From contig JAQFVV010012418.1 of assembly GCA_028023455.1 (NCBI GenBank), positions 9,297,244 to 9,361,243 of the forward strand: 64,000 bases of DNA. The letters run 5' to 3'. Positions 51,801 through 59,267 of the stretch are shown here, piece by piece (the stretch's first letter is position 1; each line of letters begins with the position of its first letter). The notes beneath the pieces were generated by a model. The model did no database searches. It was not told where the DNA came from and saw nothing but the letters and a program-made list of their open reading frames with translations. The DNA is from Epiperipatus broadwayi (taxonomy: Eukaryota > Onychophora > Udeonychophora > Euonychophora > Peripatidae). A program made the position numbers and the translations under genes.

Positions 51801-54800
51801 GGAAATTTCTACTAGAAAAAACAAACGAGATTGTGACAAATATAAATAAAAATAAGGTAAGTTATGGCAAGGTAATAGTTTCAGTAAAGTTGAACTCTAG
51901 ATGAAGGTCCCTGATTTTGCATGTGGTAAACAAAAATGTAAGTTCACTACTGGTAGGAATTGGTTTTATTGCTTAGGAATTGTGATTTATAGACCTTGCG
52001 CTGTAAAACTTGTCAACTACACAGAGTCAAATAGATATATATTGAAATATAACACAATACATAGGATATTAGTTAGTTCAATCAGCTTATTTTTTTGCAA
52101 ATACTATTTGAATTGCTTTATTTTCATTTATAGTGTGTTATTTAACTTTATTTTATGTGTACATGAGTGTATTAAATGTGAACAGACAATGATTGATGGT
52201 GCTTATTTTTTAATAGAATTAATTAAGAGTAAAATTAATTTTATTCTATATATGCTCACAGTTGTGTCAATATTCTATGTTTTTTATTTAATTAAGTATT
52301 TAATAATTTAATGTTTGTACTGTTTATCATTTACAATTTGGGCTAAGGGTCATCAATTTTCTTATAGTATTCTTTATGCAACTCCAATATTATTTTAAAA
52401 TTTTGAAATAGATTTGCTAGAAGAAATTGTGTTGATATTTTTAAAACCTTTCAACTTTTAAAATTTATCTTATTTTTAAAACCTTTCAACTTTTAAAATT
52501 TATATTTATTTAACAGATATATATATATTATAACGGTATATGCCGTTACATTAATATAAAATTAGAATAAAAACTTTTTTTATTTTAAATTCGTAAATCA
52601 AAACTAAAAGCTAAAAAATTAAAAGTTGTTTAACGTATATAATATATCGCATAAATCGAATGAAAACTTTAAAAGTATTTTCTTTTCTTTTTTTTTTTTT
52701 AAAAAAAAAATTTGAACGTACTTTTTGTATAAGATCTAATGGTAAAATATTTTTGTAAATGGAAATGATTGTTTTATAAATTAAACGAAAAGCAAACTAG
52801 CCCTTGGGGCTCTTATATAAAAAAGTCAGATGAAATATAGATAAGAGAACAAAAATAAATTAGATGTCCAATAGAAGCAGCAATGAAGGCTCAGACCGTA
52901 ACGAAAATTTGGAACAGGAAACCATTGTTCAGTGAATCCGGACGATCGGTATAAAAGGAAAAATATTGAAATTAAGAACAGTTCCAGCTTGATTTTGTGA
53001 GAAGGGTGATAAGATGCACTTGTCACTCTCTCTCACTTATTTCAAATGAAATGACTGTAATACCAGGATTGAACCAGCTAAGGCCACCTTCAGATAGACC
53101 GGTCTTCAAATAAAGACATTGTGGGAATTGATGTCAGGAACTGGGAGCTCTTCTACTGTAAGATATAAATGGAAAAATTTTACTAAAAGTAATTAAGAAC
53201 TTTAAAGATTTGACAAGCTTTTAATATTCAGCTAACCTCAATTTTAAAATGAACTTTTATCTGACTTTTAAGTTTTCAAATTAATTATTAATGTTTAATT
53301 TTTATACATTTGAGTTTGCTAAAAATCATTTTCATTTTTTAAAAAAAATATTTATGGTATAAATCATTTAAATGTATTAAATTTAAGTTGGGTATAGATG
53401 CTTGCATAGATTCATTAACATTTAATTATGTTTTTATTTTCATATTTGATTAAAATATATAGACATTCAGTAAATAATGATACCTTATGTTGAGTATCTA
53501 AAATGTATTTATTCGGATGTCTTTTAAGTTATTGGTGTCAATGCGGCATCTTATGATGAATGCCATTGGGTTTCTTGTAAATTTCCCTCTGCAATTCCAT
53601 CAATGACTTTATATTTTGATCATTTATGTTTATTTTGAAATGTTTTTAACCGTGTAATCTATGTAGCCGATCTATACTCAACATTAAAAAACAAACTTTT
53701 ATAAAATTCATCTGTGCAAACTTATATAAATGTTAAATTTAAGTCGGGCGTGAATGGTTGCATAGATTCGCAAAGTTATGTTAGTTTAAGGGAGGGTAAT
53801 CTTAGGTTATTTGTTTTGTAGTTAAATTGGGTCAATGGATTGGATATATTGGTGTAATTAGTAGATGTAGTATGAGATTCGCTACGTGCAGGATCACATT
53901 ATATGCTGCACACCCCCTTTTTGCCTATGGAATGGGATAGTAAGACGGAAAACGCAGTCCCTTCCTATGGAGTTTTTTTTTATTGCTCTTCTCATCAGAC
54001 AGATGTAGTATTCCTGTCTGGATGAGAGTCAATGTCTTCTATAACCATGCTGTTCAGATGTACATTCCTGACAGTATGGTATTTGTGCTGTCATATTCAT
54101 ACTGCATTGAATACATCGATATATCAGATGGATTGACATTGGTTTGGCTGCGAACTTTTGGCCTAAGGTTAAATCAGGGATAGAATATTTTCTTTTCAAA
54201 TGCAATCTATGTAGTTTATTCATACTCGACACTCTTAAAAATATTATTAAACAAATCTGTGTGGATTGTTCAAACTAAAGAAGCCAAATTTAAAAATTAA
54301 ATTAATAACCAACCTAAAATAATTTTTGTTCCTCAAATTTTATCTATATGTGCGTAAATAAATGTTTGTGTGTTAATTACTGGCAGTGGCTTCTTTTATT
54401 TTATTGTTTTAAATATTAATATATTTTGAGAATATAAATCTTTATTAAAACTTATAGAAATGTTTTAAATCTCTGCTACTCCATGGGCTAGTGACATTGG
54501 GCTAACAGTTGGAATAAAATATATATATAAAGTTTTCTTAACTTACATATCTGCCTACTATATAAATTTTCTAGGTTCAAATAACCTAGTGGCACTCTGT
54601 AGTGCAGATACGGTAAGACTCCTACTCTATCCGACCATTATAATTGGCCACCCAACATGAGCCGATGTTTAATAAACCACGAGTACCCTGAGAATTTTAA
54701 AAATAAATCATGCCAGTAATATTTTTCTTTAAAAATGAATATATATATTTTTGTATTAACGTGATGTTATAGTCCGATGTTTAATAAATGTGTACCTTGA

Positions 54801-57800
54801 AAATTAAGCCAGTAATATTTTTTCTGAAATGTGTATATATTTTTTGTATTAATGCAAAGTTATAGTTTGAATTTTGTGTAAAAAGTACTGCCAGTAAGAA
54901 AATTGCGCATATGTAGAAATAAATGCGAGGAATAAAATGTAATAATTAATATAAATCATAATTTTTTTAAAAAAAAAAAGTCTTATTTAAAATCCAACCA
55001 TTTAACCTGTCTAAGTAATAGTTCAAAGTAGGAGAAAAGAAACTTGGAAGGGAGGGGGTAGAAATTTAGCTGGTAGTAAAGAATCAACAGTCAAGAATTT
55101 TTTTTTATCATTATATTCGTTTTTGTAATTACTAACCAAAGTTTTGTCCTTTTGAAATTTTCATATATAATCAATTTGTGTAACGTAATTACTAACACTA
55201 AGTAAATTCTTTTTTTTTTTTAATGTTTTTGTTTTTTGAGGAAGTTTACTGATATGTAACGGTATATGCCATTACATTAATTTAAAATTAGAATAAAAAC
55301 TTTTTTTTTAAATTCGTAAATAAAAACTAAAAGCTAAAAAATTAAAAGTTGTTTAACGTATATAATATATCGCACAGATCGAATGAAAACTTTAAAAGTA
55401 TTATTTTCTTTTTTTTTTTAAAAAAAAATATTTGAACGTACTTTTTTATAAAAAAAAGTAGAAGATCTAATGATAAAATATTTTTGTAAATGGAAATGAT
55501 TGTTTTATAAATTAAATGAAAAGCAAACTAGCCCTTGGGGCTCTTATATAAAAAAGTCAGATGAAATATAGATAAGAGAACAAAAAAAAATTAGATGTCC
55601 AATAGAAGCAGCAATGAAGGCTCGGACCGTAATGAAAATTTGGAACAGGAAACCATTGTTCAGTGAATCTGGACGATCGGTATAAAAGGAAAAATATTGA
55701 AATTAAGAACAGTTCCAGCTTGATTTTGTGAGAAGGGCGATAAGACGCACTTGTCACTCTCTCTCACTTATTTCAAATGAAATGACTGTAATACCAGGAT
55801 TGAACCAGCTAAGGCCACCTTCAGATAGACCGGTCTTCAAATAAAGACTTCATGGGAATTGACACCAGGAACCGGGAGCTCTTCTACTGTAAGATATAAA
55901 TGGAAAAATTTTACTAAAAGTAATTAAGAACTTTAAAGATTTGACAAGCTTTTAATATTCAGCTAACCTCAATTTTAAAATGAACTTTTATCTGACTTTT
56001 AAGTTTTCAAATTAATTATTAATGTTTAATTTTTATACATTTGAGTTTGCTAAAAATCATTTCCATTTTTTTTTCTTTTTTTCTAATATTTATTGTATAA
56101 ATCATTTAAATGTATTAAATTTAAGTTGGGTATAGATGCTTGCATAGATTCGTTAATGTTTAATTATGTTTTTATTTTCATATTTGATTAAAATATATAG
56201 ACATTCGGTAAATAATGATACCTTACATTGAGTATCTAAAATGTATTTATTCGGATGTCTTTTAAGTTATTGGTGTCAATGCGGCATCTTATGATGAATG
56301 CCATTGGGTTTCTTGTAAATTTCCCTCTGCAATTCCATCAATGACTTTATATTTTGATCGTTTATGTTTATTTTGAAATGTTTTTAACCATGTAATCTAT
56401 GTAGCCGATCTATACTCAACATTAAAAAACAAACTTTTATAAAATTCATCTGTGTGAACTTATATAAATGTTAAATTTAAGTCGGGCATGAATGGTTGCA
56501 TAGATTCGCAAAGTTATGTTAGTTTAAGGGAGGGTAATCTTAGGTTATTTGTTTCATAGTTAAATTGGGTCAATGGATTGGATATATTGGTGTAATTAGT
56601 AGATGTAGTATGAGATTCGCTACATGCAGGATCGCATTATATGCCACACACCCCCTTTTTGCCTATGGAATGGGATAGTAAGACGGAAAACGCAGTCCCT
56701 TCCTATGGAGTTTTTTTTATTATTGCTCTTCTCATCAGACAGATGTAGTATTCCTGTTCTGGATGAGAGTCAATGTCTTCTATAACCATGCTGTTCAGAT
56801 GTACATTCCTGACAGTATGGTATTTGTGCTGTCGTATTCATGCTGCATTGAATACATCGATATATCAGATGGATTGACGTTGGTTTGACTGCGAACTTTT
56901 GGCCTAAGGTTAAATCAGGGATAGAATATTTTCTTTTCAAATGCAATCTATGTAGTTTATTCATACTCGACACTCTTAAAAATATTATTAAACAAATCTG
57001 TGTGGATTGTTCAAACTAAAGAAGCCAAATTTAAAAATTAAATTAATAACCAACCTAAAATAATTTTTGTTCCTCAAATTTTATCTATATGTGCGTAAAT
57101 AAATGTTTGTGTGTTAATTACTGGCAGTGGCTTCTTTTATTTTATTGTTTTAAATATTAATATATTTTGAGAATATAAATCTTTATTAAAACTTATAGAA
57201 ATGTTTTAAATCTCTGCTACTTCATGAGCTAGTGATATTGGGCTGACGGTCGAAATAAAATATATATAAAAAAAGTTTTCTTAACTTACGTATGTGCCTA
57301 CTATATAAATTTTCTAGGTTCAAATAACCTAGTGGCACCCTGTAGTGCAGATACAGTAAGACTCCTACTCTATCCAACCGTTATAATATATTTATATATA
57401 TGAAGTAACTTAACAGTTTGAAATTTGAACTACTGTAATTTATAAAAAGATTTGTTTAACAAATAAATTACCTTATAAAACAATAATAATATAAAAAAGT
57501 ACTGGATGATTAGTCTCCCAGAGATCATGTGACATTTGAATGCAAGAAGTGATAGGTTGAGTTTCAGTTTAGAAACATTTAGCTCTCAAGTTTAGCATTC
57601 TACCTATCATTGCATTAAAACCATAGTTAAAACTAATCAAATAATTAATCACTTGCTTGGGAAGTCATATAATATTCAAACACTGGAAATGACAGATTAA
57701 GCTTCAATCCTGAAGCTTTTAACTCCCAAATCCATTCTTTTAGCATTGTACTAAACTACATAGGGCAAAACTATAAATCAATATAAAATAAATGGAAGTG

Positions 57801-59267
57801 TTTAATAATAAAAACATTAAGTTGTAATGAATACATTAGTTTTTTTATTATATGTAAATTAAATAGTAATAGATTATTAAAACTAATAGTTAATGTTAGC
57901 CAATTTACAATGCCGTGAAATCAAATTCCTATTGGACAAAATAATTGACTGCAAGAACAATCCTACAGTTCTGCATTCAATATTATGGAGCAAGAAGCAA
58001 AAAAAAAGAATGACTTAAACCTATTGAGAGTGCTTTTATTTCATCAGCTAAACCAGCAATGGATAGAGTGGGAATGCTATCTTTAATAAATAAATAAACA
58101 TTTTTTTTATCTCTAATTGCAATAATACATTAGTTTTTCTATTTCAGTTTTATTTTTATTTATGATATGTTATGCAACAATTTGATAATTTTTCTTTTTG
58201 AAATTTGTAAATTATTTTTACTTACTTTTAAGGTGGAACTGGAGCTCTGGCTTATGCATTAGTTAAAAAGTATCCACATATGAAAGTATCTGTAGTTGAT
58301 TTACCATCAGTAATTCAAATAACAGACCATTTTAGGCCCAAAGATGATGAAGATTATAGCAATGTTACTTTTCAAAACTGTAAGTATAGCTAGTTTTTCA
58401 ATAATACATTTTTTTAGTATTGTTTATTAAAAAATATGTTGGTCGATAAGCATGCACATTAGCATTTAATTGCGAACACTTATTTAAAATTCTATAATAA
58501 TTGATTTCTTTGATAATTTTTGCTGTTTGATTGTTTTATTTCTCAGCAAAAACTCAATTAACTCATTATTTTTTCTCATTTGTTAAAGTAAAAGGAAAAA
58601 TTGATTTTTCATTCCATACCTTTCTAATGTACTATAAATTTAAAGTAAAAAATCTTAATATTCTGCATATGTATATATTTACATGTAATAATATTACAAT
58701 TAAAAAAAGAATATGTAATAAAACAAAAATAGATGATAGCTATTCACTAAACTATAAATTTAATAAACAACAAAATAACTACAATAAAATGACAGCAATA
58801 TATATATATATTTAAGTTCCAACCAGTAAACACCTAAACATTCACAGTAAAATACAGTAATCAATATTTCTCACTGCTGTCAAGGCAACCTTCACACCTT
58901 TTAATAGCAAGAATATATATATATATAATATTGTTTTTTATATTTAATTGTTTCCCTGTTCTACAGCAATGAAAGCACAAAAATATGTTAATAATTATGA
59001 TTGAATGAATGGCGTTTACGTGTTATAGTGAATAATTGGAAAAATTCTGGGTAGATAGCTGTCTTTAAAAAGCAATATTATTAGATATTTTATGTTTTTA
59101 TTTATAAGTCATATATAATACTGTTTTTATTTATTTATATTTAGTGGACTTTTTTGAAAATGATCTTCCATCAGCTGATTTATACATTCTGAGTTGTGTT
59201 TTGCATGACTGGGGAAATGACAAGATCAATCAATTGCTGGAAAAACTTTTTAAAACTACAAAGTCTG
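42827..59267 (+). CDS. ASMT-like O-methyltransferase gene 2, exons 1-6
   Basis: Six coding exons (42827-42883, 42965-43139, 45988-46122, 49755-49949, 58233-58379, 59145-59267) join into 277 codons without a stop. Every intron is GT-AG; intron 1 is phase 0 and the others phase 1. The predicted protein runs parallel to human ASMT (345 residues) from residue 1. It has the N-terminal dimerisation/winged-helix part (exons 1-2), a helical linker (exon 3), the FDLS..N.ACDLGG entry to the SAM site (exon 4), the GGGTGALA loop and VVDLP strand (exon 5), and LHDW (exon 6). The final exon, about 70 residues as in gene 1, is not seen before 64000. Likely a cytosolic small-molecule O-methyltransferase; the substrate is uncertain because pocket residues differ from human ASMT. 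Confidence 0.88.
42965..43139 (+). CDS. Gene 2 exon 2 (dimerisation/winged-helix region)
   Basis: Begins after TTTGTAG and encodes 58 residues starting VVFTCIELDVFEAL, then GPLSAKSLADVI and RLLNAAVFCKLLKK. This matches the pattern of human ASMT from VLFAACELGVFDLL to LKLLK, the helix-turn-helix of the N-terminal domain that forms the dimer in this family. Donor GAAG|GTATAT, phase 1. Confidence 0.88.
43891..44040. repeat. Palindromic MITE-like repeat, about 70-bp arms
   Basis: Left 'gctaatgcttaaaattaatc' (about 43899) pairs with right 'ttaattttaagcattgcctg' (about 44016). The inner 'acaacactcagctaataa' pairs with 'ttattattagagtgttgc'. The loop is about 10 bp. Arms differ at several positions. 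It lies in intron 2 of gene 2. Confidence 0.78.
44701..45202. repeat. Long near-perfect hairpin repeat, two 227-nt arms and a 48-nt loop
   Basis: The left arm (44701-44927) begins near 'attataaatatgcaac' and runs through 'cttagcgctttcgagattt' and 'gcattgatgtcatttgc'. The right arm (44976-45202) is its reverse complement with only a few mismatches. The loop is 'acagaaaaaaatgacgccaa' and onward. The two 70-codon frames at 44832-45044 (+) and 44859-45071 (-) are the same sequence read from each strand of the palindrome and are not genes. This is the least diverged inverted repeat of the window, hence the youngest. It sits in intron 2 of gene 2, so the pre-mRNA would contain a long double-stranded hairpin. 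Confidence 0.88.
45241..45630. repeat. Tandem array of AT-rich units, period about 141 bp
   Basis: 'tacattattgtactcttatt' occurs at 45291 and again at 45432, with near-identical sequence between, followed by a partial third unit. Within the unit are shorter repeats ('ttattattatacaattatt', 'ttttattctacatt'). Two overlapping Tyr/Leu/Ile-rich plus-strand frames here (45298-45600, 45380-45700) come from the repeat composition and are not genes. It lies directly after the hairpin element. Confidence 0.85.
45988..46122 (+). CDS. Gene 2 exon 3
   Basis: 135 nt, acceptor ATTTAG, donor ACAG|GTCAGT, phase 1 on both sides. The correct frame reads VSYENSSMTVKYLLKSSWPS, then LRNYAMVAYRNAYQLLYQLP and EAVRTG. 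It corresponds to the human ASMT linker from YRN through Y..TVSPTS to the W..L.DAVREG helix. The exon is hidden from a simple frame scan because the longest open frame over it (starting MAKFTKLC at 46037) is in the wrong phase. The continuity of the split Gly codon into exon 4 supports it. Confidence 0.85.
46123..47031 (+). other. Gene 2 intron 3, first part
   Basis: A-rich, with poly-A runs, and no gene. The segment 46640-46900 resembles parts of intron 2 (see that entry). The short frame at 46697-46909 lies in this repeat and has no motif. Confidence 0.45.
47032..47497. mobile_element. hAT-type MITE, 466 bp
   Basis: The left end CAGGAATGTCCAATTTGCAG and the right end ..GCAGCCCAAACC..TTGGTACACCTCTA form degenerate terminal inverted repeats. 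They follow the widespread hAT pattern CAGGGGTGTCCAA with 'gcagcaggaccacata' and 'gcctaggatgg' (decayed gcggcccg-type text) inside. Flanks 'ctctaaag' and 'ttctagaa' agree at 5 of 8 positions and fit the hAT target preference nTCTAGAn. No transposase, and the minus-strand frame at 47295-47555 is not a gene. It lies in intron 3 of gene 2. Confidence 0.65.
47498..48639 (+). other. Gene 2 intron 3, middle part
   Basis: AT-rich intron DNA with nothing recognised. The minus-strand frame at 47944-48213 is Leu/Ile/Asn-rich without a domain and is most likely a chance frame. Confidence 0.4.
48640..48874. repeat. Palindromic MITE-like repeat, about 110-bp arms
   Basis: The outer pair is 'aaccttcaacagat' (48640) and 'atctgttgaaggtt' (to 48874). 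The arms continue through 'catgcttatgtgacagcca', 'cagatgtaataatgacat' and 'ctcaattctcaaactcaagt' to 'gaactataagaaaaaga', with few mismatches; the loop 'ttggaccca' is very short. It would fold into an almost continuous 110-bp hairpin in the pre-mRNA of gene 2. Confidence 0.85.
48875..49754 (+). other. Gene 2 intron 3, last part
   Basis: AT-rich intron sequence without features, ending in the TTTTTTAG acceptor of exon 4. Confidence 0.45.
49755..49949 (+). CDS. Gene 2 exon 4
   Basis: 195 nt, phase 1 in and out, donor GGAG|GTAATA. It encodes EQRISYIHHIQGDNNLCDQD, then NEKQLKFMRGVDDYSWARTT and GVIEAFDLSRFNIACDLGG. It corresponds to the human ASMT stretch from the E.LF.A.Y helix through RLQFMQAL to FDLS.FPLMCDLGG. 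The last three residues begin the SAM-binding glycine loop, which is split by the intron between DLGG and GTG. Confidence 0.9.
49950..50899 (+). other. Gene 2 intron 4, first part
   Basis: No gene. At about 50390-50560 and 50700-50880 the sequence is less AT-rich, with AATAAA-like text, and may be LTR or leader of the gypsy fragment that follows. No second LTR copy was found. Confidence 0.35.
50900..51990 (+). mobile_element. Gypsy gag-protease fragment in intron 4 of gene 2
   Basis: Plus strand, broken frame. A gag helical region (about 51030-51480; YDLALERLAKD near 51225) is followed by a perfect CCHC zinc knuckle CYCCGKTDHLKINC (about 51519-51560). Near 51860-51970, VIVSVKLNS and LILHVVNKNVSSLLVGIGF match the C-terminal half of gypsy proteases (V.V.Y..., L.L.VV....LLG..W). 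No reverse transcriptase follows. The 136-codon frame at 51901-52311 overlaps this in another phase and is a shadow plus AT-rich tail, not a gene. Confidence 0.65.
52529..54642 (+). repeat. Left LTR
   Basis: 2114 bp. It differs from the right LTR by scattered substitutions, a few homopolymer-length changes and small indels. Many substitutions are TG or CA here against CA, TG or CG there, i.e. different outcomes of CpG decay. The short frames at 52826-53026 (-), 53983-54183 (+) and 54029-54232 (-) recur in the right LTR or are broken there and carry no known domain. Confidence 0.78.
54643..55254 (+). other. Interior of the LTR element
   Basis: No open frame of note. 'ccgatgtttaataaa' occurs at 54662 and 54774, starting two diverged copies of a roughly 112-bp unit that also share 'gccagtaatatttttc' and 'atatttttgtattaa'. 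The remainder is AT-rich with poly-A and poly-T runs. Confidence 0.6.
54644..54660 (+). promoter_or_regulatory. Probable primer-binding site
   Basis: TGGCCACCCAACATGAG starts one base after the left LTR end. Retroelements primed by a tRNA 3' end commonly have TGG followed by a C-rich stretch at this position; the GCC-ACCC here against GCGCCC is a small deviation. Its position and sequence together are the main argument that the two long repeats are LTRs. Confidence 0.5.
55255..57385 (+). repeat. Right LTR
   Basis: 2131 bp, co-linear with the left LTR over its whole length. It starts TGTAACGG and ends CCGTTATA, a better inverted pair than the inner end of the left copy (CCATTATA). The minus-strand frames at 55557-55757 and 56770-56973 are the same LTR frames seen in the left copy. 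Confidence 0.78.
57386..58232 (+). other. Gene 2 intron 4, last part, with two SINE-like pieces
   Basis: Two related segments at about 57545-57650 and 57680-57775 share 'tttagctctcaagtttagca' or close variants and an 'attg.a.taaa.c' end. Their reverse complement begins 'GGTTTTAATGCAATGATAGG', reminiscent of a tRNA A-box region, followed about 40-60 bp on by a B-box-like remnant. A third copy is at about 225-305. They look like heavily decayed tRNA-derived SINEs, or an internal repeat of one. The intron ends with a CTTTTAAG acceptor. Confidence 0.4.
58233..58379 (+). CDS. Gene 2 exon 5 (SAM-binding loop)
   Basis: 147 nt, phase 1 in and out, donor AACT|GTAAGT. With the last codon of exon 4 it reads LGGGTGALAYALVKKYPHMK, the glycine-rich motif I of class I methyltransferases. 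VSVVDLPSVI follows (the acidic residue expected to bind the SAM ribose), then DHFRPKDDEDYSNVTFQN, leading to the adenine-binding region. Human ASMT has LGGGAGALAKE and FDIPEV at the same places. Confidence 0.9.
58380..59144 (+). other. Gene 2 intron 5
   Basis: 765 bp, alignable by eye with the intron end of gene 1 at 1-393. Contains a 94-codon Lys/Asn/Tyr-rich frame (58531-58815) that is intronic and not a gene, and a (TA)n run near 58910. Confidence 0.6.
59145..59267 (+). CDS. Gene 2 exon 6 (catalytic motif)
   Basis: 123 nt, acceptor ATTTAG, donor TCTG|GTAATT. It encodes DFFENDLPSADLYILSCVLH followed by DWGNDKINQLLEKLF. The catalytic His codon is at 59204-59206. The residue three before it is Cys (59195-59197), as in gene 1, whereas human ASMT has Arg. 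The acidic stretch and LP.ADLYIL are strongly conserved in the family. Confidence 0.9.

Larger units (their letters stand above)
52529..57385 (+). mobile_element. LTR retroelement with 2.1-kb LTRs and a 0.6-kb non-coding interior
   Basis: Two long direct repeats (52529-54642 and 55255-57385) flank 612 bp. The repeat begins t(a/g)taacggtatatgcc and ends cc(a/g)ttata, so the ends form short inverted repeats as LTRs do. The sequence after the left copy, TGGCCACCCAACATGAG at 54644-54660, resembles a tRNA primer-binding site of the TGGCGCCCAACATGGG type. The flanks share 'atatat', a possible 4-6-bp target duplication that cannot be confirmed in AT repeats. No gag or pol is encoded, so the element resembles a large non-autonomous LARD- or TRIM-like derivative. 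A weak point is the lack of a clear polypurine tract before the right copy. It lies in intron 4 of gene 2. Confidence 0.7.

Noticed and set aside
51901-52311. 136-codon plus-strand frame with hydrophobic stretches, the longest open frame in the window
   Set aside because: Its first part overlaps a gypsy protease fragment in another phase and the rest is AT-rich DNA coding by chance for Ile/Phe/Tyr/Leu. Apparent membrane segments are a composition effect.
52826-56973. Pairs of 61-67-codon frames repeated about 2.73 kb apart, first suspected to be a duplicated small gene
   Set aside because: They are the corresponding parts of the two LTRs; substitutions do not favour silent changes by eye and no domain is present.
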